From: Telluria aromaticivorans
Lineage (GTDB): Bacteria > Pseudomonadota > Gammaproteobacteria > Burkholderiales > Burkholderiaceae_D
Length of the DNA stretch: 64,000 nucleotides
Direction: 5' to 3'
Assembly (NCBI RefSeq): GCF_013003915.1
Contig: NZ_JABAIV010000001.1
Coordinates: 1,054,001 to 1,118,000, forward strand
In this document: one piece after another, positions 8,324 through 17,402 of the stretch
Numbering within the stretch: position 1 is the stretch's first letter
Layout of the letters: each line of letters opens with the position of its first letter
The notes under the pieces: generated by a model
Database searches by the model: none
Seen by the model: the letters and a program-made list of their open reading frames with translations, nothing else
What the model was told of the DNA's origin: nothing
Made by a program: the position numbers and the translations under genes

Positions 8324-10654
8324 TCAGAACTTGAGGTTGGCCATGAGCGACGCCGAACGGCCCGCGCCCACGCCCGCATAGTGCGGCGACGAGACTCGGT
8401 CGAAGTACAGCTTGTCCGTCAGGTTCTGGATATTCAGCTGGAACGACACGTTCGGGCTGTACGTGTAGCTCGCCATTGCGTCGAAGCGGGTATACGCCGG
8501 CGCGTACTTGGTGTTGTTAATGTTGGCGAACTGGCGGTCCGCGAAGTTGGCGCCGCCGCCGATCGTGAAGGCCTTGTTCAGCGCATAGGTCGTCCACAGC
8601 GAGGCGCTGTGCTTCGGCGTGGTCGGGAAAGCGTTGCCGTTGAACGGAGACGGGGTCCAGACCGGGGCTGCGGTACTGCCGGTGTTCACGAAACCGTTGT
8701 CGGCGATGACACCGTCCAGGTAGGTGTAGCCGCCGAACACGGTCCAGGCAGGCGTGACGCGGCCCGAGAAGCCCAGCTCGACGCCTTTCAGTTCCTTGCG
8801 GCCGACGTTCTGCGTGGTGCCGTCCGGCGCGGTGACGCGGGCGTTGTCCATGTCGCTCTTGAACACGGCTGCGCTCAGCGACAGGCGGCCGCCCGGCAGC
8901 ACTTCCCACTTGGTGCCCAGCTCGATGTTGCGGCTGACCTGCGGCTGCAGGTTCTGGATCGCCACGGTCAGCGCATCCAGGCCGTCGCCGCCGTCATTGC
9001 CCGGCGGCGTGGCCGAGGTGGCCCACGACAGGTAGATGCTGCCGTTTGCTTTCGGCTTGTACACCAGGCCGGCCTGGTAGGTGTCGAAGCTGGTGTCGAC
9101 CAGGGCGCGGGTGGCGGCGGTCGCGCCCACGGCCGGGGTATTCAGTTCGGTGCGGAAGTCGTCCCAGCGCGCGCCCAGGTTCAGCTGCCACTGCGGGCTG
9201 AACTCGATGGTGTCGAAGCCGTACACGGCGCGGGTGGTGGTGTCGACGCTGGTCAGCGTTGGCGACTTGCTGCGCGTGGTCACCCACGGGTCATACGGAT
9301 TCGGGTTGACCAGGGTGGTGCAGTTGTACAGGGTCGGCGCGCCGCTGGTCGGGCAGGTGGAGTTGCCGGTCAGCGGGTTGTTGGTGCCCGGGCTGAAGAC
9401 ATAGGTGCCGCGGTCGGTCTGCTCGCGCGAAAACTCGACGCCCACGTTGAAGCTGTGCTTGATGCCGGCGGTATTCCAGGTGCCGCCCAGGCTGGTGGAA
9501 TTGGCGACGGTTTCGGTGTCGACGATGCGGGTGTTGGCGCGGCGCCAAACGGTGCCATACAGGGCGGCGTTGCCAATCGAGCTGTCAGGCTGGGTCCAGA
9601 CGTAGTCCTGGCCGCTCTTGCCGTAGCGGGTCACGTTGCGCAGCGTCAGGCTGGGGCTGAACTCGTGGCGCAGGTCGACGGTGGCGACATCGGTCTCGGT
9701 GTCGCGGAAGTCGCGGTTGACCAGGCCATAGAAGGCTTCGCGGTCCACGGTGTACGGGGTGCCGCCGCCGTTGCGGGCGAGATTGGGGCCGGTCGTGAAC
9801 GGGTTGTTGAACGGGATGCCGGTGTCCGGGATCTCGCTGCTCTCCATGTGGTAATAGCTCAGGGTGGCGCGGGTCGGGCCGTTCAGGCCGAAGGTGATGC
9901 TCGGGGCGATGCCCCAGCGGTCGCCGCCGACCACGTTGCGGCCGGCGATGTTGTTTTCGTGCGCCATCACGTTCAGGCGGAAGGCGGCGTTATTGCCCAG
10001 CACGCGGTTGAGGTCGCCGGTGACGCGGCGGTACTGGTCGGTGCCGATGCCCACGGTGGCATTGTTGAAATCGTATTCCTTGGCGGTCTTGGTGACGATA
10101 TTGATGCCGCCGCCGGCCGACGAACGGCCGCCCAGCGCCGAGTTCGGGCCCTTGACCACTTCGATCTGTTCGATCGCGAAGATCTCGCGCGACTGCGAAC
10201 CCGAATCGCGGATGCCGTCGACATAGGTGTCGGTCTGCGCGTTGTAGCCGCGGATGAACAGGTTGTCGCCCACCGGGTTGCCGCCTTCGGCTGCGCCGAT
10301 GGTAATGCCCGGCACGGTGCGCAGGGCGTCGGTCAGCGACACGGCGCCGGTCTGCGAGATGGTCTCGGAGGTGACCACGGTGATCGACTTCGGGGTATCC
10401 AGCAACGGGGCGGTGAACTTGTCCGAGCTCGCGCGGATCGGGCCCTGCACCGAGCGGTCGGCGCCGGCATTGATCACCACTTTCGGCAGGCTTGCCTCAT
10501 CGGCCAGTGCGGGAGCATCCTCGGCGTAGGCCAGCGGCATCGCCAGGGTGGCCAGTACGGCCAACGCCGGCGCCGACAGGGATGGCGCCGAAAGACGGCT
10601 GTGTTTCTTGCTCTTGATGAAGGTGCTGCTGGCCTGCTGCGTGATCGTGGTCAT
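8324..10654 (-). CDS. TonB-dependent siderophore receptor, Fiu-like
   Basis: 776-residue outer-membrane receptor. A signal peptide ends near PLAYA-EDAP. The plug domain shows TPKSITVVTSETISQTGAVSL, TVPGITIG and IEQIEVVKGPNSALGGRSSAGG; a roughly 22-strand barrel follows, with a terminal Phe in ASLMANLKF. Together with the adjacent piuC gene this resembles the Fiu catecholate receptors that bring in ferric siderophores using TonB energy. Exact ligand specificity cannot be read. A strong promoter with an overlapping Fur box lies upstream, so iron repression is expected. Confidence 0.93.
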   Translation of the reverse strand: MTTITQQASSTFIKSKKHSRLSAPSLSAPALAVLATLAMPLAYAEDAPALADEASLPKVVINAGADRSVQGPIRASSDKFTAPLLDTPKSITVVTSETISQTGAVSLTDALRTVPGITIGAAEGGNPVGDNLFIRGYNAQTDTYVDGIRDSGSQSREIFAIEQIEVVKGPNSALGGRSSAGGGINIVTKTAKEYDFNNATVGIGTDQYRRVTGDLNRVLGNNAAFRLNVMAHENNIAGRNVVGGDRWGIAPSITFGLNGPTRATLSYYHMESSEIPDTGIPFNNPFTTGPNLARNGGGTPYTVDREAFYGLVNRDFRDTETDVATVDLRHEFSPSLTLRNVTRYGKSGQDYVWTQPDSSIGNAALYGTVWRRANTRIVDTETVANSTSLGGTWNTAGIKHSFNVGVEFSREQTDRGTYVFSPGTNNPLTGNSTCPTSGAPTLYNCTTLVNPNPYDPWVTTRSKSPTLTSVDTTTRAVYGFDTIEFSPQWQLNLGARWDDFRTELNTPAVGATAATRALVDTSFDTYQAGLVYKPKANGSIYLSWATSATPPGNDGGDGLDALTVAIQNLQPQVSRNIELGTKWEVLPGGRLSLSAAVFKSDMDNARVTAPDGTTQNVGRKELKGVELGFSGRVTPAWTVFGGYTYLDGVIADNGFVNTGSTAAPVWTPSPFNGNAFPTTPKHSASLWTTYALNKAFTIGGGANFADRQFANINNTKYAPAYTRFDAMASYTYSPNVSFQLNIQNLTDKLYFDRVSSPHYAGVGAGRSASLMANLKF

Positions 10655-10704
10655 TTTCTTTTTGGGTCGTGATTGCCAGCATGGTTGCGAGCAATGTGAA
10701 TTTT

Positions 10705-10723
10705 AATGAGAACGATTCGCATT
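10705..10723 (-). promoter_or_regulatory. Fur box for the first TonB receptor
   Basis: The 19-mer AATGAGAACGATTCGCATT is an imperfect palindrome matching betaproteobacterial Fur boxes. It overlaps the -10 hexamer of the receptor promoter, an ideal place for iron-dependent repression. Confidence 0.82.
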
Positions 10724-10749
10724 ATGTTTTCTATTGGGTTTTTTTGCAA
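10721..10749 (-). promoter_or_regulatory. Sigma-70 promoter for the first TonB receptor
   Basis: On the minus strand, TTGCAA (10749-10744) and CATAAT (10726-10721) are separated by 17 bases. The start codon is 67 bases downstream. The Fur box covers the -10. Confidence 0.72.
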
Positions 10750-10891
10750 GCGCCGATGAGCTGCCCGTCCCTGCTTTGCCCTTCTATGGGGATAGCTTGT
10801 GCCATCGCATGTGGCTGAATCAACTACAATAACTGGGACAAGGGTTTATCATGAACCTCCATACCTTCCCAAAAAGAGAACCCCCAGCGCC

Positions 10892-12145
10892 ATGCGTCGT
10901 CCTTCCAAAGATTCAGCCCCTAAACTGTCCGCCGAAAGCCAGCGTCTCGTCAGCGTCGCGCAAGCCATCATGCAGGCTGCCAGCCGCGTCGAGGAACGGA
11001 CCTGGGAGCGCCAGCTGGATACGCAACTGCAGAAACTGCTCAAGACCAACCACCAGGACAGCATCGACGCCGCGCTGAACGCCCTGTTCAAGGACGATCT
11101 CGCCTCGTACGACGTGCTGATGGATGGGGTCGAGGCAGTCAGCGAATCCGCCACCATGGTGGAGCAGCAGGACGGCAAGGAAGTCACCTGGCAAGCCCTG
11201 CTGGTGGCCGCGCCGGTACTCGCCTGGACCCGTTTCAATATCGCTTCGGGCAGTATCCCGGCCGATATGCTGGCCACCCTGCAGGCGCATTTCTCGGGCC
11301 ACCTGCTGGCCGAAGGCACCCGCCTTGCGATGGCGCCCTCGCTGTATTCGATCGACCAGCTGCCGCGCACCCACGCCGAAACCTATGCGCTGACCCACAA
11401 GCTGGCCGCCGCCGCCCACAAGGGTGGTACGATCAAGTCCTCGACCCGCATCGAGGAAACCGCGCCCTTCCTGGCCGACACCCGCTACCTGCTGGTGGCG
11501 GTCATCGCGCCCCTGGGTGCGCCGATGTTCCGCTGGCAGGAGCCGCAGCACCACATCCACTTCGCCGAAGAACGCAACCGCGCGCTCGAGCAATGGCGCG
11601 CCCAGGGCACCGCCAACATCGCACGCCTCATGCCGGGCTGCGGCGTCGAGCTGCTGCTGCCGGAAGCGTATTACGTGGCCTGCCGCGAAGCGGATAAATT
11701 GATCCGCCCGATCTCGATCCGCGCCGCCGTGCACTACCTGACCCACACCCTCGATGTCGAGGCCTCCGACCTGCGTGCGGTGATTGCCGGCTTCGGCGAA
11801 GAAGCCCCGGATATCCAGATCGACGAATACCGCGTATCGTTCACGATCCGCCAGGATACCGACGTCATGTACGGCATCGTCTGGCCGCTGTACGGCCAGG
11901 AAGACGAAAACGGCACGCCGATGGAAGGCCCGTTCGCCATCGGCCCGGCGCCGCTGACCCCGATCAACGAGATCGTGGCCCACCTGAACGAAGCCGGCAT
12001 CACCCACATCAAGCGGATCAGCGAACGCTATCCGGCCGAGTACTGCGACGACTGCGGCGGGCCGCTGTTCGCCGACCCGACCGGCGAACTGGTGCATGCC
12101 GAAATGCCGGAAGATGCGCCGCCAGGGACTGAGCACTTCCATTGA
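10892..12145 (+). CDS. DUF2863-family protein
   Basis: 417-residue cytoplasmic protein of the DUF2863 family, found almost only in Burkholderiales and without a known function. The C-terminus has a possible metal-binding CDDCGGPLFADP motif followed by an acidic, His-ending tail. The ATG at 10892 (MRRPSKDSAPK) is preferred over an in-frame ATG at 10799, which would add a run that looks like non-coding DNA. It is transcribed divergently from the TonB receptor, with no functional link evident. Confidence 0.85.
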   Translation: MRRPSKDSAPKLSAESQRLVSVAQAIMQAASRVEERTWERQLDTQLQKLLKTNHQDSIDAALNALFKDDLASYDVLMDGVEAVSESATMVEQQDGKEVTWQALLVAAPVLAWTRFNIASGSIPADMLATLQAHFSGHLLAEGTRLAMAPSLYSIDQLPRTHAETYALTHKLAAAAHKGGTIKSSTRIEETAPFLADTRYLLVAVIAPLGAPMFRWQEPQHHIHFAEERNRALEQWRAQGTANIARLMPGCGVELLLPEAYYVACREADKLIRPISIRAAVHYLTHTLDVEASDLRAVIAGFGEEAPDIQIDEYRVSFTIRQDTDVMYGIVWPLYGQEDENGTPMEGPFAIGPAPLTPINEIVAHLNEAGITHIKRISERYPAEYCDDCGGPLFADPTGELVHAEMPEDAPPGTEHFH

Positions 12146-12223
12146 TCGCCCGGGGCTTCGCTCCTCGCCTCAGGCTGCCGTGAAATATTCTTTCACCAGT
12201 GCAGCCTGCGTGAAAGATTCTTT

Positions 12224-12335
12224 CGTAGGGTGGCCGGCTCTGCCGGCCGCGCGTTCAAAGTCCATCTGATTTGCCACGGCGCGTCTTCGCCTGCGTGATT
12301 TGAACGCGCGGGCGGAGAATCCGCCCACCCTACGA
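12224..12335. repeat. Inverted pair of REP-like repeats
   Basis: Two roughly 36-base elements face each other: 12224-12259 begins CGTAGGGTGG and ends GCGCGTTCAAA; 12299-12335 is the reverse complement form. Each has an internal GC hairpin (GGCCGG..CCGGCC; GGGCGG..CCGCCC). They belong to the same family as copies at 15650, 20893 and 21074. A 14-base near-repeat (TGAAATATTCTTTC, TGAAAGATTCTTTC; 12181 and 12211) precedes them. Confidence 0.85.
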
Positions 12336-12412
12336 AGCCTGGCGTCGCGCCATGCTAGAGTGAACGATACCTGCCGTGCAGGAACCGACCATTCACTCCG
12401 GAGATGCCCGCA

Positions 12413-13132
12413 ATGCCCCGTCCCCTCCTCCGCCTCGCCTTCGCAGGCCTGGCCCTGTGTGCAGCAGGCGTCGTCCTAGCTGCGCCGTCAAAATCTCCCC
12501 AGCAGCCGCGCAGCACCAGCGTCAAGGCGAAAGTCAATTACCTGACCTTCCTGCCGAAATCGTATTCGGCCAAGGGCGAGAAGGTGCCGCTGATCGTGTT
12601 CCTGCACGGCTCCGGCGAGCGGGGCAGCGACCTGGACAAGGTGAAGGCATGGGGGCCGCCGGCTATCGTCGAGAAAGACCCGGACTTCCCCTTCATGGTC
12701 GTGTCGCCCCAAATCCCCGAAGGCCAGTGGTGGGATACGTATTTGCTGAAGTCGATGCTGGACGACGTGCTCAAGCGCTATAACGTGGACCCGAAGCGCG
12801 TCTACCTGACTGGCATCAGCATGGGCGGCTATGGCGCGTGGGACCTGGCGATCAAGCACCCGGACTATTTTGCAGCGGTCGCGCCGATCTGCGGCGGTGG
12901 CATCGCGCGCATGGCGGGACGGTTGAAGGACGTGCCGGTATGGGCCTTTCACGGCCTCAAGGACGAAGCGGTGCCCGAAGCGGAATCCGCGCGCATGGTC
13001 GATGCCTTGAGGGCCCAGGGCGGCAAGGTGAAATACACGGTGCTGCCGGAGGCAGGCCATATCGAGGCCTGGGTCCATGCCTATGGCGAAGCGGGATTGT
13101 TCGACTGGTTCGCGCAGCAGCGCCGGCAGTGA
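12413..13132 (+). CDS. Secreted alpha/beta hydrolase (esterase/peptidase-like)
   Basis: 239 residues with a signal peptide (RLAFAGLALCAAGVVLAAP). Alpha/beta hydrolase fold: oxyanion region FLHGSGERG, nucleophile Ser in GISMGGYG, acidic residue in HGLKDEAVP and His in EAGHIEAW. This matches the phospholipase/carboxylesterase-like dienelactone hydrolase group exported to the periplasm; the substrate is unknown. The ATG at 12413 is chosen because GGAG (12400-12403) is 9 bases away. An ATG at 12404 touches that site and is less likely. It converges on the second TonB receptor. Confidence 0.86.
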   Translation: MPRPLLRLAFAGLALCAAGVVLAAPSKSPQQPRSTSVKAKVNYLTFLPKSYSAKGEKVPLIVFLHGSGERGSDLDKVKAWGPPAIVEKDPDFPFMVVSPQIPEGQWWDTYLLKSMLDDVLKRYNVDPKRVYLTGISMGGYGAWDLAIKHPDYFAAVAPICGGGIARMAGRLKDVPVWAFHGLKDEAVPEAESARMVDALRAQGGKVKYTVLPEAGHIEAWVHAYGEAGLFDWFAQQRRQ

Positions 13133-13198
13133 GTTAACACGCATGCCGGCGCTGTGGGACTGCAGTCCGGCCGTGGCGACCGGACTGGTGAAACCGGT

Positions 13199-15463
13199 TT
13201 AGAACCGGAAGTTGGCCGTCAGGCTGGCGGAACGCGGTGCCCCCGGGGTGTAGCGGTAGCCACTCTTGTTGATGGCTGCCACGTAGCGCTCGTCGCCCAG
13301 GTTGTACACGTTCAGGCGCAGGTCCAGGTTCGGGCTGACGCGGTACGAGGCCATGGCATCGAAGACCCAGTATGAATCGGCATAGGCCGGGGTGCCGATC
13401 GCGCCATCGGTGCCGCGCATCAGCTTGTCGCTGAAGCGGGCGCCGCCGCCGAGCTTGAAGCCGTTGCCCAGGTCATAGGAGGTCCAGGCGGTGAACGAGC
13501 TCTTCGGCGTATAGGTCAGCACGTTCTCGCCCGCCGCGGTGATCGAACGGCCCGCTTCGACGCTGGTGTCCATGTACAAATAGCCTGCGCTCACCAGCCA
13601 GTTCGGCGCCAGTTCGCCGGTGGCGCCCAGTTCAACACCCTGCACGCGCTTCTTGCCGGTCTGGTAGTACTTCAGGTCGACCGGATCCTGCTCGACCTCG
13701 TTCTTCACTTCGGTGCGGAACAGTGCGCCCGACAGCGACAGCTTCTGGCGCAGCAGGTCCAGCTTGCCGCCCAGTTCGGTGGTCAGGGTTTTCTGCGGAT
13801 CGTAGATCGGGTTCTGGGCACTATTGAGATTGCCCGACACCGTGAAGCTGGAGCCCGGCGGCAGTTTCGAACTGGCCACCATCGCATACACGCTGCTGTT
13901 GGTGGTCGGCTTGTACAGCAGCGAAGCCTTGCCGTTGACCAGGGTGTCGCCTACCGAGAAGCGGGTCGGGACCAGCACGTTGTTGGTCAGCGCCACCACG
14001 CTGTAGTCGCCGCTGTAGTGGTCGAGGCGCACGCCGCCATTGAAGATCCAGCGCTCGCCGAACTTGACGGTGTCGAAGGCGTACAGGCTCTGGGTGCTGA
14101 TCTCGCCTTCGTTATAGGCGCCGGTGCGGGTCGGGTTGAAGCCGGTGACAGGATCCAGCGGGTTCGGGCGGTACAGGTTGGCCGCCGGCATGCTGCCCAG
14201 GCTGGCCGGAACATAACCGTAGGTCACCTGGTTTTCGTTGGTGAATTCCAGGCCCGTCACCAGCGTGTGGGCGACCGCGCCGGTGTTGAATTGCGAGGTC
14301 AGCGTGGTCTGGTTGGTCAGGATTTTGTTTTCCTGGTCCTTCACCGTGCGGGTGCTGCGCGCCACGGTCCAGGTGGACGGGTCGGTCTGCACTGGCGTCT
14401 TGAAATTGGCGGCGCTGGCCAGCCAAGCGGTGAGCAGGTAGTCCTGCTTGGTTTTTCCGTAGCGGCTGACGTTCTGCAGGCGCAGGGTCGGCGAGAACTC
14501 ATGCTCGACGCGCACGGTCGCCATGTCGGCCTTGACCTTGTCGTAGTCGCTGTTCGAGCCGTAGAAATTCTTCGGGTCGACCGGCGCCGCATTGGCGATG
14601 AACGGACGGGTCGGGTCAGGGCTGGTGTAGCCCGGCAGGCCCACCGTCGAGACGCCGCCATCCGGGATATTGTCCTGGTCCACGTGCAGGAAATCGAGGT
14701 GCATGCGGGTCGCGCCGTTCAGGCCGAACCCGAGGCTGGGCGCTACTGCCCAGCGCTTGTTGCGCACCACGTCGCGCGCCGGGTTGTCGGAATCCTGGGC
14801 CAGCAGGTTCAGGCGCAGGGCGATGCCGCGCTCGGCATTGAGCACCGTGTTCAGGTCGGCCGTGGCACGCTTTTGCGATGCGCTACCGCCGGTCAGCGAA
14901 GCGCTTGCTGCGCGTGCCATGTGCGCTTTCTTGCTCACCAGGTTGACCGAGCCGGTCGGCGAACCGCGGCCATTGTCGGTGCCGGCCGGCCCCTTGACCA
15001 CGTCGATCTGCTCCAGGTTGAAGACATCGCGCGAGACCGAGCCGACGTCGCGCACGCCGTCGACGAAGATGCTGCCCGAGGTATCGAAGCCGCGCATGAA
15101 GATCGCGTCGCCGGTATTCGTGTTGCCGTTTTCGCCAAGGAAGAATGCGCCGACGCCCGGGGTGTTGCGCAGTGCGTCGGTCAGGGTCAGCGCGCCCTGC
15201 TGCTCGAACAGCTCTTTCTTGATGACCTGCACCGACTGGGCGGTGTCCACCAGCTTCTCGGTGTATTTCGGCGACGAAGCGTGCTCGGCGCGGAAGCCGT
15301 TATCGGCCTTGCCCACGACTTCAACCGTCGAGGCCGGGGCAATGTTCTCCATGGCCGCATTGTCCATCTCGCTTGCATGCGCCGCCATCGGCAGCAGGAC
15401 TGCCGCCAGGACAGTGCCCATTACCGGCGAGTGAATGTGTTTGCGGCTTTTTATTGTTTTCAT
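13199..15463 (-). CDS. TonB-dependent siderophore receptor (second)
   Basis: 754-residue outer-membrane receptor. The signal peptide is MKTIKSRKHIHSPVMGTVLAAVLLPMAAHA in outline, then a plug with TVEVVGKADNGF, DTAQSVQVIKKELFEQQGA and IDVVKGPAGTDNGRGSPTG, and a barrel closing with ASLTANFRF. It probably takes up a ferric siderophore, of unknown identity. The start at 15463 has AAGGAAG upstream; an in-frame ATG 18 codons earlier lies in the promoter leader. It is not closely similar in plug sequence to the receptor at 8.3-10.7 kb, so the two likely differ in ligand. Confidence 0.92.
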   Translation of the reverse strand: MKTIKSRKHIHSPVMGTVLAAVLLPMAAHASEMDNAAMENIAPASTVEVVGKADNGFRAEHASSPKYTEKLVDTAQSVQVIKKELFEQQGALTLTDALRNTPGVGAFFLGENGNTNTGDAIFMRGFDTSGSIFVDGVRDVGSVSRDVFNLEQIDVVKGPAGTDNGRGSPTGSVNLVSKKAHMARAASASLTGGSASQKRATADLNTVLNAERGIALRLNLLAQDSDNPARDVVRNKRWAVAPSLGFGLNGATRMHLDFLHVDQDNIPDGGVSTVGLPGYTSPDPTRPFIANAAPVDPKNFYGSNSDYDKVKADMATVRVEHEFSPTLRLQNVSRYGKTKQDYLLTAWLASAANFKTPVQTDPSTWTVARSTRTVKDQENKILTNQTTLTSQFNTGAVAHTLVTGLEFTNENQVTYGYVPASLGSMPAANLYRPNPLDPVTGFNPTRTGAYNEGEISTQSLYAFDTVKFGERWIFNGGVRLDHYSGDYSVVALTNNVLVPTRFSVGDTLVNGKASLLYKPTTNSSVYAMVASSKLPPGSSFTVSGNLNSAQNPIYDPQKTLTTELGGKLDLLRQKLSLSGALFRTEVKNEVEQDPVDLKYYQTGKKRVQGVELGATGELAPNWLVSAGYLYMDTSVEAGRSITAAGENVLTYTPKSSFTAWTSYDLGNGFKLGGGARFSDKLMRGTDGAIGTPAYADSYWVFDAMASYRVSPNLDLRLNVYNLGDERYVAAINKSGYRYTPGAPRSASLTANFRF

Positions 15464-15525
15464 ACGAAAGGCTTCCTTACGTTCAAAGTGGATTCCCAGG
15501 AGGGGACGGGTCATCAATGAAAATT

Positions 15526-15554
15526 ATTGTAAAGAAATCGTTCTGATATGTAAA
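15526..15554 (-). promoter_or_regulatory. Sigma-70 promoter for the second TonB receptor
   Basis: On the minus strand, TTTACA (15554-15549) and TACAAT (15531-15526) are 17 bases apart, about 63 bases upstream of the receptor start. Confidence 0.7.
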
Positions 15555-15571
15555 CAAGAATCATTCTTATT
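15553..15571 (-). promoter_or_regulatory. Fur box for the second TonB receptor
   Basis: AATAAGAATGATTCTTGTT on the minus strand, a close match to the Fur consensus. It abuts the -35 hexamer. A weaker Fur-like stretch (GAACGATTTC) lies in the spacer. Confidence 0.82.
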
Positions 15572-15649
15572 CGCGTTTACTTTTGACATTGCGCCGAGAC
15601 TGGAGAAGATGGGCGAACGACACCTATCCCTGCTGTCGTACTCGTGAAT

Positions 15650-15685
15650 CGTAGGGTGGGCAGGTTTCTGCCCACGCGTTCAAAT
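15650..15685 (+). repeat. REP-like repeat, single copy
   Basis: CGTAGGGTGGGCAGG...GCCCACGCGTTCAA with the hairpin GGGCAGG/CTGCCC. Same family as the elements at 12.2, 20.9 and 21.1 kb. It fills much of the gap between the receptor promoter and the serine hydrolase, where I see no gene. Confidence 0.82.
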
Positions 15686-15773
15686 CACGGTACTGCTGCC
15701 CGTGCGGCTTTTCAGCTGGAAACGATCCTGTTGCCATATGAAGACGGCCCGCGCTGCGGGCCGTTGTACCGGG

Positions 15774-16919
15774 TCAGCGGCGAATACTGCCGATGACCTT
15801 GGTGGCGAAGTCGGCGACGTTGCCGGCATGCCAGCGCCAGACGATCACGAGATCATGATCGGGCGAGACGACGATGGTATTGCTGCCGGCACCCTGCGCT
15901 GCATAGGCATTGGCTGGCAGCCCGGGCAAGTTCTTGCCCTTGGTATTGAGCCACCAGAGATAGCCGTAGTCCGGGCCATGTGCGCTCGGGCTCAAGGCGG
16001 CCTTCACATAGTCCGGCTGCAGCACCTGCCTGCCGTTCCAGGTCCCGCCGCGCAGCCACAGGTAGCCGAAGCGCGCCATGTCCCAGGAATTGATCCACAT
16101 GCCACCACCCCAGCGGGTCCCGCCACTGACCGACGGCACCTGCTTGCCATCGAGTTCCACGTAGCTGTTATGGTAGGGAACCCACTTCCAGCTGTTCGAG
16201 GCGCCGATCGGGTCCATGACCTGCTGCTGGAACATCTCCGGCACCGGCTGGCCGAGCACGCGCAGCAGCGACAGCGCAAAACGGTTGACGCGCACGTCGT
16301 TGTATTCGTAGAAGCTGCCCGGCTGGCCCAGCGCGCGCGGTTTGCGCTCGCCCGAACCGAAGGCAGCCTTGCCGATGAAGTCGGCATTCTTGCCGAACAG
16401 GCTGCCTTCCCACTCGGATTCCTGCTGCAGGTGCTGCTTCCAGGTGACCAGGGCGTTCTGCGCCGACGCGTAGCCGCCGTCGTTGACGCGCTTGGCCACC
16501 GGCTCGTCAACCTTGATCCGGCCATCGCGGACGGCCACGCCGGCAACCGTGGCCAGCATGCTCTTGGCCACCGAATAGGTTGGGTCGACAAACTGCGTGT
16601 CGCCGAACTCCGCCACCACATAGCCTTTATAAATCACCAGTCCATTGGTGCGCGCGCGCCGGGTCGGCATCGAACCGAGGCGGGCACCGAAAGTCGCTTC
16701 CTGGTCCGAGAAATCGACGGCGCGGGTGGTTTCGCGCGACTGCGCGAACTGCACGGCAGCGGCCAGCGCCGCCGGGTCCATGCCGAGTTCGGCGGGCGAT
16801 TTGCGGGCCCATTCGCCTTGCGGCGGGAAATAGCTTGCCGGTGTGGCGGCATGGGCGGCGGCCGGCAACAGCGCGGCAAGGGAAAGCGCCAGCAGGCTGC
16901 GGCGCGAAAGGAGGGTCAT
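15774..16919 (-). CDS. Secreted serine hydrolase, beta-lactamase/6-aminohexanoate hydrolase family
   Basis: 381 residues with a signal peptide (SRRSLLALSLAALLPAAAHAA). Class C beta-lactamase fold: nucleophile Ser116 and Lys119 in YSVAKSML, a Tyr motif in SFYEYNDVR, and the block GGTRWGGGMWINSWDMARFGYLWL. Members include esterases and 6-aminohexanoate-dimer hydrolases; it need not act on beta-lactams. The ATG at 16919 overlaps the CYTH stop as ATGA, so it is translationally coupled to that gene. It is last in a carboxypeptidase-CYTH-hydrolase run. Confidence 0.88.
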   Translation of the reverse strand: MTLLSRRSLLALSLAALLPAAAHAATPASYFPPQGEWARKSPAELGMDPAALAAAVQFAQSRETTRAVDFSDQEATFGARLGSMPTRRARTNGLVIYKGYVVAEFGDTQFVDPTYSVAKSMLATVAGVAVRDGRIKVDEPVAKRVNDGGYASAQNALVTWKQHLQQESEWEGSLFGKNADFIGKAAFGSGERKPRALGQPGSFYEYNDVRVNRFALSLLRVLGQPVPEMFQQQVMDPIGASNSWKWVPYHNSYVELDGKQVPSVSGGTRWGGGMWINSWDMARFGYLWLRGGTWNGRQVLQPDYVKAALSPSAHGPDYGYLWWLNTKGKNLPGLPANAYAAQGAGSNTIVVSPDHDLVIVWRWHAGNVADFATKVIGSIRR

Positions 16920-17389
16920 GGAGTAGTCCACTGGGCGTAAGGGAAACGGATCAGGCTGGAGTTGTAGTAGCGCTTCTCGCCGGTGACTTCCTGGCCAATC
17001 CAGTCGGGCTTGTCAAAAGCGGTGTCTTCCGACGGCAGCTCGATTTCGGCCACGATGAGGCCGGCGTTCTCGCCCAGGAATTCATCGACTTCCCAGGTGA
17101 AGCCGGCGTGCGCAATGCGGCGCCGGTATTTTTCCACGAGCGGACGCTCGCACAGGGTGTCCAGCAGTTCTTCGGCGTCCAGCAACGGAATGGGATATTC
17201 CCACTCTCCCCTGCTGGCGCCGACGTTCTTGCTCTTGATGGTGAGGATGCCTTCGGCGCCTTCGATGCGCACGCGCACCGTGCGCGCCGGGTCGGCGTTC
17301 AGGTAGCCCTGGCGCAGCAGGGTCGCCTCGCCGAGCGTGCGCCAGGCGCTGCCTTCAACCAGGAACTTGCGCTCGATCTCGACGCCCAC
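16916..17389 (-). CDS. CYTH-domain (triphosphate tunnel) enzyme
   Basis: 157-residue CYTH protein. The signature ExExK is E4-I-E6-R-K8 in GVEIERKFLV, and later basic and acidic tunnel residues occur in TVRVRIEG, LTIKSK, YRRRI and EVDEF. Short bacterial CYTH proteins of this size are usually inorganic triphosphatases (NeuTTM type); class IV adenylate cyclase activity is less likely. The GTG at 17389 is chosen for the canonical VGVEIERKF start and the GAGGA site 7 bases before it, overlying the carboxypeptidase stop region. It is coupled to both neighbours. Confidence 0.88.
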   Translation of the reverse strand: MGVEIERKFLVEGSAWRTLGEATLLRQGYLNADPARTVRVRIEGAEGILTIKSKNVGASRGEWEYPIPLLDAEELLDTLCERPLVEKYRRRIAHAGFTWEVDEFLGENAGLIVAEIELPSEDTAFDKPDWIGQEVTGEKRYYNSSLIRFPYAQWTTP

Positions 17390-17402
17390 TTTCAGTTCCT
17401 CA

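Noticed and set aside
8309..10672. 787-codon plus-strand open frame across the first TonB receptor
   Set aside because: Antisense shadow with Val/Gly/Ala/Arg bias and no domains; the receptor is unmistakable.
12224..12335. CRISPR-like repeat
   Set aside because: Only two facing copies with internal hairpins and no regular spacers; they are REP-like elements.
13163..13187. Hairpin AGTCCGG/CCGGACT after the second TonB receptor as a terminator
   Set aside because: Followed by GCAG rather than T residues on the minus strand.
14018..15520. 500-codon plus-strand open frame across the second TonB receptor
   Set aside because: Antisense shadow without domains or ribosome site.
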